A stretch of DNA of 37,188 nucleotides from positions 1-37,188 of the forward strand of contig NZ_JADOGI010000097.1 in assembly GCF_015645445.1 (NCBI RefSeq), written 5' to 3'. The translations under genes and the position numbers were made by a program. Each line of letters opens with the position of its first letter. Position 1 is the stretch's first letter. Source of the stretch: Nonomuraea cypriaca. Lineage in GTDB: Bacteria; Actinomycetota; Actinomycetes; Streptosporangiales; Streptosporangiaceae. The notes below the pieces were generated by a model. That model was given only the letters and a program-made list of their open reading frames with translations, did no database searches and was not told the origin of the DNA. Of this stretch, positions 16,929 through 24,473 are shown piece by piece.

Positions 16929-16950
16929 CGATTAGGTCTGAGCCTAATCG
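16929..16950. promoter_or_regulatory. ArsR-type operator dyad
   Basis: Perfect 8-base arms CGATTAGG and CCTAATCG separated by TCTGAG, in the 102-base gap between the divergent ArsR-type regulator and DHFR-like gene. The arm-6-arm geometry fits known ArsR-family operators. Assignment to the adjacent regulator is inference from position. Confidence 0.65.
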
Positions 16951-17016
16951 TGGCCGTGCGCGTGACGCCACCGCAGACTGAGGACATCCACCCCGACCAC
17001 GGATAGGAGATCGAAG

Positions 17017-17598
17017 ATGCGCACGCTGATCTACACCGCCTTCGTCTCGCTGGACGGCGTCGTCGACTCTCCCGGCGGCGGCACCCGCTACGAGGCCCAC
17101 CGCAGCGGCGGCTGGACCTACAAGGACATCAAGTTCCTGCCCGAGGCGTACGAGCTCAAGGGCCGGGAGACCGAGGAGGCCACCGCGCTGATGTTCGGCC
17201 GGACCAGCTACGAGTCGTTCTCGCCGTTGTGGCCGGACATGGAAGACTTCGCCGCCCTCAAGGAACTGCCGAAGTACGTCGTCTCGACCACCCTCGGCCA
17301 GGACGCCCTCGTCGACAACTGGGGTGACATCACGATCCTGCGCTCCCTCGAGGACGTCGTGAAGGTCAAGGAGACCGGCGGCGGCCCCATCGTCATCCAC
17401 GGCAGCGCCACCCTCGCCCGCAACCTCTCCGACGCCGGCCTGATCGACCGCTACCACCTGCTGGTCTTCCCGGTGCTGCTCGGATCCGGCAAGCGGATGT
17501 TCAGCGACGCCGACAAGGACAAGCAGATGCTGAAGGTGGTCGAGTCCGAGACGTACGCCAACGGCATCACCAAGCTCGTCTATGACGTCGTCCACTGA
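17017..17598 (+). CDS. RibD C-terminal/dihydrofolate-reductase-like protein
   Basis: 193-residue member of the same reductase fold as the gene at 13179, but from a different subgroup: MRTLIYTAFVSLDGVVDSPG, EEATALMFGRTSYESFSPLW, KYVVSTTLGQDALVDNWGDI, GGGPIVIHGSATLARNLSDA and LLVFPVLLGSGKRMF. The ATG is preceded by TAGGAG at suitable spacing. It is divergent from the ArsR-type regulator across a palindromic operator and is followed without a gap by a questin-oxidase-like gene, so the two likely form an operon. NADPH-dependent reduction of a small, possibly aromatic or pterin-like molecule is plausible but not shown. Confidence 0.9.
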   Translation: MRTLIYTAFVSLDGVVDSPGGGTRYEAHRSGGWTYKDIKFLPEAYELKGRETEEATALMFGRTSYESFSPLWPDMEDFAALKELPKYVVSTTLGQDALVDNWGDITILRSLEDVVKVKETGGGPIVIHGSATLARNLSDAGLIDRYHLLVFPVLLGSGKRMFSDADKDKQMLKVVESETYANGITKLVYDVVH

Positions 17599-17608
17599 GG
17601 TGGCCGCC

Positions 17609-18691
17609 ATGACCCGCGAATGGATGACGGAGGCCCTGCCTGCAGCGTACGAACGACTGCACGCGTACGGGCCGGAGTTCGGCGGCGACGAGGAGGGCAA
17701 CCACGGGATGACCAACCACGGCCCGATGGCCGTGGAGGTCATGATCCGGCGGGGGCTCGACATCGACGTCGAGGGCTGGCTCGACCGCTACGTACGCCGC
17801 CTGGCGGGGCTGCCCGACACGAGCGCGGCCATCCAGCCAGGCGAGTGGGGCGCGGCGCTGGGCCAGGCGCGACGGCTGCCCGACTGGGCCGCGTACTTCC
17901 GGCACGAGCTGACCGAGCGCCCGTGGCAGGAAGTGCTCGCCGGGTGGTGGCCACGGCTGCTGCCGGGCATCGTGGCCGGCTCGACCCACGGCGTGATCCG
18001 GGTCGGTCACGCGGTGCGTATACTGCGCGGCACCGCTCACGCCCCAGCACGCCAGACCCTCGACGAGCTGGCCCACGGGCTGGCGTTCTGGGCGGCGCGC
18101 TACCGCGAGCTCGCCGGGTTGGTCGCGCCGGAGGGCACCCTCACACCGCAACAGGCCCTGCCAGCCGTCACCCGGCTCAAAGACCAGAGCGGCTTCATCG
18201 CCCACCGGCTCGACCGGCTCGAGCGCAGCCCGGGCTGGACTGCGAGCCTGCGCGCGCTGGAACCCGCCGCGTCCGCCGAGGAGGTCCCGGCGCGGCTGGA
18301 GTCGATCGTCGACAGCGCCGCCAAGGCGTACCTAAGGCTCGGCCACGGCTCGCCGGTCCTGCTGGTCCACGCCGCTACCGCGCCCAACGCCGTGCGGCAC
18401 GTGCTCCCGGTCCTGCCGACCGAGCAGTGGCTGCCGAGCCTGACGGCGGCCTGGGCGGCCGTGGCGGCGGTCATCGCGACGTACGCCCCGGCCCGGCCGG
18501 CCCCGTGCGCGGAGATCGTCCGGCGCTATCCCGAGCTAACCCGCGAGGACGTGCTCCAGCGGGCAGCTGAGCACGGCGACGAGCACGTCCTGAAGTTCGC
18601 CGACACGGCCGTCGAGTCGTACGACTGCACAGGCGACCCCGAGCTGCTCGCCGCGACCCTGCACGTCGGCGAGCTGATCGACCGTCCCTGA
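17609..18691 (+). CDS. Questin oxidase-like family protein
   Basis: 360-residue protein of the questin oxidase-like family (formerly DUF4243), whose fungal members perform Baeyer-Villiger-type ring cleavage of anthraquinones; bacterial members are largely uncharacterised. Conserved His-rich blocks are visible: GMTNHGPMAVEVMIRRG near the N-terminus, IVAGSTHGVIRVGHAVRILR in the middle, HGSPVLLVHAATAPNAVRHV, and EHGDEHVLKFADTAVESYD near the end. I start at the ATG after GAGGTGG; an ATG nine codons earlier would overlap the previous gene by 17 bases and has no ribosome site. It closely follows the DHFR-like gene and probably shares its ArsR-controlled promoter. Confidence 0.85.
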   Translation: MTREWMTEALPAAYERLHAYGPEFGGDEEGNHGMTNHGPMAVEVMIRRGLDIDVEGWLDRYVRRLAGLPDTSAAIQPGEWGAALGQARRLPDWAAYFRHELTERPWQEVLAGWWPRLLPGIVAGSTHGVIRVGHAVRILRGTAHAPARQTLDELAHGLAFWAARYRELAGLVAPEGTLTPQQALPAVTRLKDQSGFIAHRLDRLERSPGWTASLRALEPAASAEEVPARLESIVDSAAKAYLRLGHGSPVLLVHAATAPNAVRHVLPVLPTEQWLPSLTAAWAAVAAVIATYAPARPAPCAEIVRRYPELTREDVLQRAAEHGDEHVLKFADTAVESYDCTGDPELLAATLHVGELIDRP

Positions 18692-19018
18692 CGCGAGAAA
18701 GGTCATATTCCTACGACGACCTTGGCGCGGACGTGCGCGACCTCGGGGTGGCGCATCGCCCGTTCGACCGTTAGAGCCGGCAAAAAGCCCGCGATCACCC
18801 GGCGACCACAACAGGCATCGTCTCCCACGTCGAGTTGAGTCTCTGCGAGAGACAGCCTCGGCAGCAGCCTTCACGAACCACTCAAGCCCTGGGCTACCGA
18901 GTGGCCTTGGAACCCATCGCCTGACGAGCCGACGCCGGCGAAACCGGCTCGGCGGCGTCCTCCACGACTACTCACATGCGGCTTGAACTGCATGGATGGA
19001 GTTTTCGGCAGGCGCAGG
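18692..19018. other. Gap without a recognisable gene
   Basis: About 330 bases downstream of the questin-oxidase-like gene. On the minus strand the short peptide VERAMRHPEVAHVRAKVVVG near 18705-18770 ends in a stop and loosely resembles the tail of a zinc-type dehydrogenase; too short to assign. No RNA gene or clear terminator seen. Confidence 0.4.
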
Positions 19019-19145
19019 GCGGTGAGGGTGTCCTGTTCGCGGCCGGTGGCGGCGTTCCACACCTGCACAGTGCCGTCGTCACCGCCGGAGATGATCACGT
19101 CTTGGCCGTCCACCCGCCCGATCGCGACCCTCTCCTGCACATGGC
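19019..19145 (-). pseudogene. WD40-repeat fragment
   Basis: A single WD40 blade is readable on the minus strand: RVAIGRVDGQDVIISGGDDG followed by TVQVWNAATGREQDTLTAL, with the typical GGDDGTVxVWNAATG core of actinomycete WD40 proteins. No other blade and no start are present; the frame beyond is unrelated. It is probably the relic of a large WD40 protein that once stood next to, or was related to, the trypsin-NTPase-WD40 gene at 19499, though its repeat is a far better WD40 consensus than those of that gene. Confidence 0.65.
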
Positions 19146-19166
19146 TTGTATAACACCTCGTGTGAG

Positions 19167-19496
19167 CTATCCGGCCGGGGTGGGGCGCTCCCACGTGACG
19201 GTGACCTGGAAGCTGCCTTCCGCAGCGGTGCTGGCGATGACCGCGCCGGCCTCCGCTGTGAACTTGACGGCGAATTCCACCGATACCTCCTTCGGCCCCA
19301 TGGGCAGGCGGGCGAAGGTCTCGGCCACTGCGGTCACCGCGGGCCGGAGTCGTTCCACCGCTGCCTGCACCGACTCATCTATCCGGTCGATCACGGTCCC
19401 GGGGCGGGCTGCGCGGACCATGCCGTCTTCCTCGGCGGTGACTTCGATGACCACGGGTTCGGCTCCGTCGACCGGCATGCGCAGGTAATAGCTCAT
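19167..19496 (-). CDS. CU044_2847 (Trypco1) family protein
   Basis: 109-residue protein of the CU044_2847 family, called trypsin-co-occurring domain 1 because it is found beside trypsin-containing NTPase conflict systems in actinobacteria. Blocks: MSYYLRMPVDGAEPVVIEV at the start, a central amphipathic helix (IDESVQAAVERLRPAVTAVA), then the core KEVSVEFAVKFTAEAGAVIA and the final strand GSFQVTVTWERP. The start is the ATG eight bases after AAGGA, two bases after the stop of the upstream gene; an ATG two codons earlier overlaps that stop (ATGA) but is too near the ribosome site. Either way it is translationally coupled to the trypsin-NTPase-WD40 gene, so the two products very likely act together. 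Confidence 0.88.
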   Translation of the reverse strand: MSYYLRMPVDGAEPVVIEVTAEEDGMVRAARPGTVIDRIDESVQAAVERLRPAVTAVAETFARLPMGPKEVSVEFAVKFTAEAGAVIASTAAEGSFQVTVTWERPTPAG

Positions 19497-19498
19497 GA

Positions 19499-22400
19499 TC
19501 ATGATCCTTGCACGGCGCATGGGTGGACGGAATGGGCTCCGTCAGGCAGGGTCGCGCGTTCTTCGGGGGTGAAGTCGGCGTGCAGCGCCAGCGTGCAGAG
19601 CGTCCTTGTCCAGACGGCGGGATCGAGGGAGACCACGCTGATCGTGTGGGCGTCGAAAGGCTGCTTGACGACGAGCTTGGCTCTGGCGTTGACAGAAAGG
19701 GGGGAGCCGGGAAGGGGCAGGGTTCGCACGAGCCGCAAACCTTGAGGGTCCATCTCCAGGATGGCGTCCTGCCGCGCGATGTAGACGTGGTCGCCGATCT
19801 GGATGTGCTCGCCGCTATTGAGGACACCGCTCGGGCGTTCCAGCGGACCGACGCGGAGGCTTTTACCGGTCCGCAGGTCGGTGATCGTGGCAGTGACATG
19901 GTCGACGTTGTCGGACGTGACCAGGTAGCGACCTTCAGCGTCGACGGCCAGTTCTCCGGGCGAGCGGGGTGCGTTCACGGTACGTCCTGCTACCTCCACC
20001 TCGGCTGCGGACTCCTGCCGGGCGGCCACCGTGGTCCCTGCCATGGCGAGCTCGCACGTGTTCGATGAGGAGTTCAGCGCCGCCGCTGGGAGGGGGTGGG
20101 GCGTTCCGACGGGCGCCAGCGCGGGCAGGCTCCACCGGGTGAGCTTGCCCTCGCCGCAGATCACGAGTTGATCGGCGACGGCGTACACCGGCTGTGTCGG
20201 GAAGTCCCTCGCGGCCACCTGGCGCAGGGACGGCACCTCCCTGACGACGATGGTGTCGGCCTGCTGGGTGATCAGCCATCGACCGTCGGCGGAGAACCTG
20301 AGTCTCAGGATGCCGTAGTCGAGAGCCGTCTGGGCGACCGATTCGCCCGTGGAGGTGGACCACAAGTCGAGGGATTCGAAGGTCTCGGTTGCCAAGAGCC
20401 GGCCGTCCGGGCTGATGGCGGCGTCGCCGACGTCGCCGCTGAAGGACATGGAGGTTTGCGGTGCCAGGTCGACGACGTAGACGCCTCCGCGCACCGCGAT
20501 CGTGGCCCGCACCCCGTGTGCCGTGAGCGTCGCCGTGACGGTGGCTGGCCCCGTCTGCGGGAACGGCCACGCCATTATCTTTTTCTCATTGGTCAGGTCG
20601 TAGACGTGCAGCTCTGTTTGGCTGAAGGCCACCAAACGGGTGGGCGAGTGCGTTGCGTACGTGTTCAGGCAGCCCTCGAACGCTTGGATCGTGCGTAGCA
20701 CGGTGCGGTCCGGCAGCGCATGGAGCCTCAGAGTGCTGGACTCCTTATCGCAGTCCAGGACCGTCTGGCCGTCCGCGCTCAGACTCATGCGCCGGCCACT
20801 CACGACGACGTCCGGCCCCTCGCCACGCGTCTGCGCGGCGATCGCGATCCCCAGTCGCGACGGTCCTTCGTTGCTGGTGACGGCGGACATCGTGCGGCCG
20901 CCGGAGACCGCAGCCACGTCGTTGACGTGTTCCACGAAGGGGAAGCGCACGGGTGCCCGCGCCCCCGTGGTATCGATCAGCCAGGCGTCGTGCCGGCCGT
21001 TCCCGGTGGCCAGGGCCAGCGCGCTGCCGTCCACCGCGAGGCGGGCGGTGGGCGGGGTGTCGGCGATGGCATCGCGAAGCGCCGTCGAGGTGCGGATGGT
21101 CGTGGTGTGCCGGGTCACCGTGTCGTGAATCGTGATCATCGACGGCGCCACCGCCGCGATTACGCGCCCATCCCGGCTGAGGGCGACGGCGTGCGCAGAC
21201 GTGCCGACCTCCCGATAGGCGGAGTCCGGCCCGTCAAGGCTCCACAAGCCCACGCGCCCATCCTCGGACAGGACTGCCACCCGGTCCCCATTTCCGCTGA
21301 TTGCGACGTCCTTGACCGCCTGCCCGGGCCTCGACAACAACCGCTGAAAGCCTAGAGTCTCCAGATATCGCTGGAACAGGTTCTGGTAGGCCTCCTCCGT
21401 GGGGGCCACACGGTAGGCGCCGATCGCCCGCAGCGTGGCCAGGCGTGGATCGGCCGTCTGGAGCTGCGGACTGGCAGCGAGCACGCGGGAGGCGTTCATC
21501 GCCTCCTGTCTTCCCGTCTCCGCCTGCTGCTGCCAGATGCCCAGGCCGGCCAGCACCACGATCACCGCGGCAGAGACTGCAAGCACCCGCCGCAGTCGCG
21601 ACCTTCGCGTCACCGCTGCGGAACTTGCCTGGACGAACTCTCGTTCTCGAGCCGTGAACAGACCGCCACTGGCCGCCAGGTGCCGCCGGGCCGCCGCGAG
21701 GTTGTCGCCGTGGAGCAGGTCCTGAGGGTCTTGGCCACCGCGATCCCACCGCTCCAGGTCCGCGGCGAGCTCGTGTCGCCACAGCAGGAAGGGCCGCTCC
21801 TCCTCGACCAGGTCGCGCAGCCGCAGCCAGGACTGGATGAGCGTGTCGTGGGCCAGCGCGGCCGAGTCATCGTCGATGGTGATCAGCCTGGTGGTGGCCA
21901 GGCGCCGGGCCAGCTCCCAAGCCGGCGGGTCGAGGTGGTCTCGGCGGACGCGGCGGGTGACGGGCGCGGTGTCTCGTCCGGGCTCGATCAGGCGGGTGAA
22001 GAGCATGCGCGCGTCCGCCTCCCGCCCGCCCGCGATCTCGGAATGCCAGACCTGCTCGGCGTAGGAGGCGAGAGCCTCGGAGACGCCGCCCAGTTCCTCG
22101 TACGCCTCATGGGTCAGGAAGCCGCCCGCACTCCACAGCTTTGCCAGGGTGAACTGGAGCCACGGCAAGTGGGTGCGGTCCAGGTCGTCGAGGATGCGCT
22201 CCACCAGGCCGTCCTCGAACTCGACCAGGCCCCGGGCAGGGCCCACGATGGCCTGCCTCAGCTCGTCCCGGGACATGGACCCGGCCGTGATGAGGTGCTG
22301 GGTGAGTGGTTCCAGGCCGCGCGTGGACATTACCTGGCTGAGGAAGTCGGCGCGCAGCGCGACCACGGTTCGGCACCGGCCCAGTAGCGGGACGGCCCAG

Positions 22401-23332
22401 GTGGGGTCGTTCTCGAGCTGGTCGATCAGAACGACGTCGGCTTCGGCGACGTCGGGCAGCGCCGCGCCGGGCCGTACCAGGTGGACGTCCAGGCCGCGAG
22501 CCCGCAGCAGAGGAAGAACGCCCGCCGACAGCAGCGAGGACTTGCCGGAACCCGACGGGCCCGTGAGCGTGATCGTGCGGTGCGTCGACACGGCGCGGGC
22601 CACCTGCTCGGAAAGGTTCCTCCTGCCGTGGAAGAACTCGCTGTCCTCCTCCCGAAAGGGCCGCAGCCCCGGGTAGGGGCAGCGGCGGCGGACCAGTTCG
22701 CCGAGCTCGGGCCAGGTACGCACCAGCGTGGCCGTGGGAATCATGTAGCCCACGCGGCGATTCTCGACCGCGGCCACCACCATGCCCGCCACCGCGTTCA
22801 GCCGGTCGTCCCACAGCGGCGAACCCGAAAACCCCGACTCGACGGCGAATCCGGAGGCGCGGGCGTCGTCGATCTGCAGCCAGCCGATCGACTCGCGTCC
22901 GCGTAATCGCCCCTCGGCCCAGGCGCCCGAGACCTTCACGGCGGGAAACCCGAAGACGTGCACCGGGTGGTCCCACATGTCGTCGACGGCCGTCAGCGGC
23001 AACGGCGACCCTTCGGCAGGCACCTCGGACAGCCGCAACCAAGCGACATCGCCCCGCTCGTCGGCGCCGATCGGCTGCCAGCGAACCACCTCTGCAGTGG
23101 TCTGCGGAGCAGACGCAAGCAGCGGGAACTCCACCGTCACCGGCTCCACCGGGCATTCCTCCCCGTCGGGGCGCAGCCCCAAAGCCCGGTTAACCACGTG
23201 GGCGCAGGTCAAAAGATCGCCGGATGCGGTGATGAGGAAGCCGCCACCGATGGGGGCGCCTCTGCTGTCCAGAATGGCGATCTGCCCCCTTGCCAGGCCT
23301 TGCCACGCCTTGCTCGACACACAGCACATCAT
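19499..23332 (-). CDS. Trypsin-nSTAND1 NTPase-TM-WD40 conflict-system protein
   Basis: 1277-residue multidomain protein. Residues 15-205: trypsin-like peptidase with complete triad, His45 (LLTCAHVVN), Asp95 (RGDVAWLRL) and Ser169 (GFSGSP). Residues 218-575: nSTAND1-type NTPase starting CPYPGLRPFREEDSEFFHGR, Walker A GPSGSGKSS (258-266), Walker B VVLIDQLE (Asp304), sensor-like VVALRADF, GPARGLVEFEDGLVERILDD, and AHDTLIQSWLRLRDLV. Residues 582-600: one membrane helix (VLAVSAAVIVVLAGLGIW). Residues 650-1277: degenerate WD40-like beta-propeller repeats (VAISGNGDRVAVLSEDGRVG, AAISPDGRLLATETFESLDL). No signal peptide, so protease and NTPase are probably cytoplasmic and the propeller outside, or the reverse. 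STAND proteins typically sense a threat, oligomerise and activate the effector; here the protease is the likely effector. Role in defence is inference. Confidence 0.92.
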   Translation of the reverse strand: MMCCVSSKAWQGLARGQIAILDSRGAPIGGGFLITASGDLLTCAHVVNRALGLRPDGEECPVEPVTVEFPLLASAPQTTAEVVRWQPIGADERGDVAWLRLSEVPAEGSPLPLTAVDDMWDHPVHVFGFPAVKVSGAWAEGRLRGRESIGWLQIDDARASGFAVESGFSGSPLWDDRLNAVAGMVVAAVENRRVGYMIPTATLVRTWPELGELVRRRCPYPGLRPFREEDSEFFHGRRNLSEQVARAVSTHRTITLTGPSGSGKSSLLSAGVLPLLRARGLDVHLVRPGAALPDVAEADVVLIDQLENDPTWAVPLLGRCRTVVALRADFLSQVMSTRGLEPLTQHLITAGSMSRDELRQAIVGPARGLVEFEDGLVERILDDLDRTHLPWLQFTLAKLWSAGGFLTHEAYEELGGVSEALASYAEQVWHSEIAGGREADARMLFTRLIEPGRDTAPVTRRVRRDHLDPPAWELARRLATTRLITIDDDSAALAHDTLIQSWLRLRDLVEEERPFLLWRHELAADLERWDRGGQDPQDLLHGDNLAAARRHLAASGGLFTAREREFVQASSAAVTRRSRLRRVLAVSAAVIVVLAGLGIWQQQAETGRQEAMNASRVLAASPQLQTADPRLATLRAIGAYRVAPTEEAYQNLFQRYLETLGFQRLLSRPGQAVKDVAISGNGDRVAVLSEDGRVGLWSLDGPDSAYREVGTSAHAVALSRDGRVIAAVAPSMITIHDTVTRHTTTIRTSTALRDAIADTPPTARLAVDGSALALATGNGRHDAWLIDTTGARAPVRFPFVEHVNDVAAVSGGRTMSAVTSNEGPSRLGIAIAAQTRGEGPDVVVSGRRMSLSADGQTVLDCDKESSTLRLHALPDRTVLRTIQAFEGCLNTYATHSPTRLVAFSQTELHVYDLTNEKKIMAWPFPQTGPATVTATLTAHGVRATIAVRGGVYVVDLAPQTSMSFSGDVGDAAISPDGRLLATETFESLDLWSTSTGESVAQTALDYGILRLRFSADGRWLITQQADTIVVREVPSLRQVAARDFPTQPVYAVADQLVICGEGKLTRWSLPALAPVGTPHPLPAAALNSSSNTCELAMAGTTVAARQESAAEVEVAGRTVNAPRSPGELAVDAEGRYLVTSDNVDHVTATITDLRTGKSLRVGPLERPSGVLNSGEHIQIGDHVYIARQDAILEMDPQGLRLVRTLPLPGSPLSVNARAKLVVKQPFDAHTISVVSLDPAVWTRTLCTLALHADFTPEERATLPDGAHSVHPCAVQGS

Positions 23333-23410
23333 CTCTCTTCAAGCGCGACGGCTATGTACGAATCGACTGCCTGACCGGGATCGGCCACATCATGATCTCG
23401 CGCCGGGGAT

Positions 23411-23674
23411 ATGACCGGCCTCCGTCGGGGCATGGATACGGCGAGCCTGAGCGGGGCCATCCGGGGCACCGACCGCTCCGGCGTCTTAGCGTTCCGGTTC
23501 CTGCTGAACGGGCCCGACCGCGACCGGGTGCGCATGACCATGACCTCGCTGGTCGGCAAGCCCCCCGCCGACGTGCTACCGGCCGTGCAACTGGTGGCCG
23601 ACCTCGTCCCCGCCACCGGCCTCGACCGCGGTGCGGACGATCTCGAAGATCCGCTCCCTGAACAGTCGGATTAA
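23411..23674 (+). CDS. Hypothetical small protein (87 aa), unassigned
   Basis: Open frame divergent from the trypsin-NTPase gene: GVLAFRFLLNGPDRDRVRMT, MTSLVGKPPADVLPAVQLVA, DLVPATGLDRGADDLEDPLP. I do not recognise a family. Support for it being real is the hairpin that begins six bases past its TAA and third-position G/C use. The start is uncertain: ATG at 23411 has only weak GGGG upstream, another ATG follows at 23432. It may also be the tail of a lost larger gene. Confidence 0.35.
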   Translation: MTGLRRGMDTASLSGAIRGTDRSGVLAFRFLLNGPDRDRVRMTMTSLVGKPPADVLPAVQLVADLVPATGLDRGADDLEDPLPEQSD

Positions 23675-23679
23675 GCATC

Positions 23680-23720
23680 CGGCCCCGCATTCGCCGCCTG
23701 CTCGCGGCGAGGCGGGGCCG
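23680..23720 (+). terminator. Strong nested hairpin, likely terminator
   Basis: Outer arms CGGCCCCGC (23680-23688) and GCGGGGCCG (23712-23720), inner arms CGCCGC (23692-23697) and GCGGCG (23704-23709) with a six-base loop: 15 base pairs, all G/C. A second hairpin GCTGCT/AGCAGC (23720-23739) follows. No long T run, as is usual for actinomycete terminators. Could work for either strand. Confidence 0.6.
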
Positions 23721-23739
23721 CTGCTCTTCCCGCAGCAGC

Positions 23740-24473
23740 CGGAGATGGCGATTGGATCATGGTGTGTGCAGGGTTGGTGCACGCGAGCACATACGGAGCA
23801 CACAAACGCCAGAAGAAAATTCTGGAATGCATTCGATCCCGCATCACCGCAGGTCAGACCATGATCAAAGCGCGCCCTGCAGTGTGCTGGTTTTACCGGG
23901 CCTGGAGCCCTTTGCTAAGGCAGCGCACCTCGGTCCCGCTCGATCGTCACCCACCAGTACTTTTCGCGAAGATCGTGGCGTGAGCCAGCCGCAGGAGACA
24001 CCGCTGTTGTCCACCCGGGCCGCCGAGCCCTTGCGCGTGTTCGCGTGTTGTTGTCGGTGCTCGTGTCGGTGTTCAGGTTGAGTCGTCGGATTCCGCCTTC
24101 GGCTCCGATCTTGGTAAGGCAAAATGCTCAGCCATAACGGCTTTGCGCGCGCTGGCCGGCTGCGCGAGGCCCCTGGCCGAAACCGCCGCCATACTGCAGG
24201 ACCTGGAGGTCACCGGCCCCGCCGAACCGTCAGCCGACGTCACCGACTACTTCGCCCACAAGATCTGGACCGGCGCCGCACGCGTGCCGACCGGGCCGCT
24301 GATCGTCACCATCGCCACCTTCGCCAAGAGCTCGCACCTGCCCCCCTCATGCTGAGCGCCATGACCATTCGTCCGCCGATCAGCCGCCGAGCGGCGGGTG
24401 GTTATGAGTGCTGCGGTGTCGCCGGTCCGGCCGGGTCGGCGCCGGCCAGTAACCGTGGCCGGCGCAGACACTG
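23740..24473. other. Gap with an unassigned minor frame
   Basis: About 730 bases, locally less G/C-rich around 23760-23900 than the neighbouring genes. A frame at about 24103-24357 on the plus strand reads ALRALAGCARPLAETAAILQ, DLEVTGPAEPSADVTDYFAH, KIWTGAARVPTGPLIVTIAT and has good codon bias but no ATG, only a TTG at 24143; I do not recognise it and it may be a remnant. No tRNA, CRISPR or IS ends seen. Confidence 0.4.

Noticed and set aside
16915..17763. Upstream extension of the ArsR-type regulator frame (to 624 codons)
   Set aside because: Antisense to the DHFR-like gene and across the operator; the family start IHLHFT is at 16914.
19499..23332. Interpreting the trypsin-NTPase protein as a plain DegP-like housekeeping protease
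   Set aside because: No PDZ domain or signal peptide, and the STAND NTPase, membrane helix and propeller place it in the conflict-type class.
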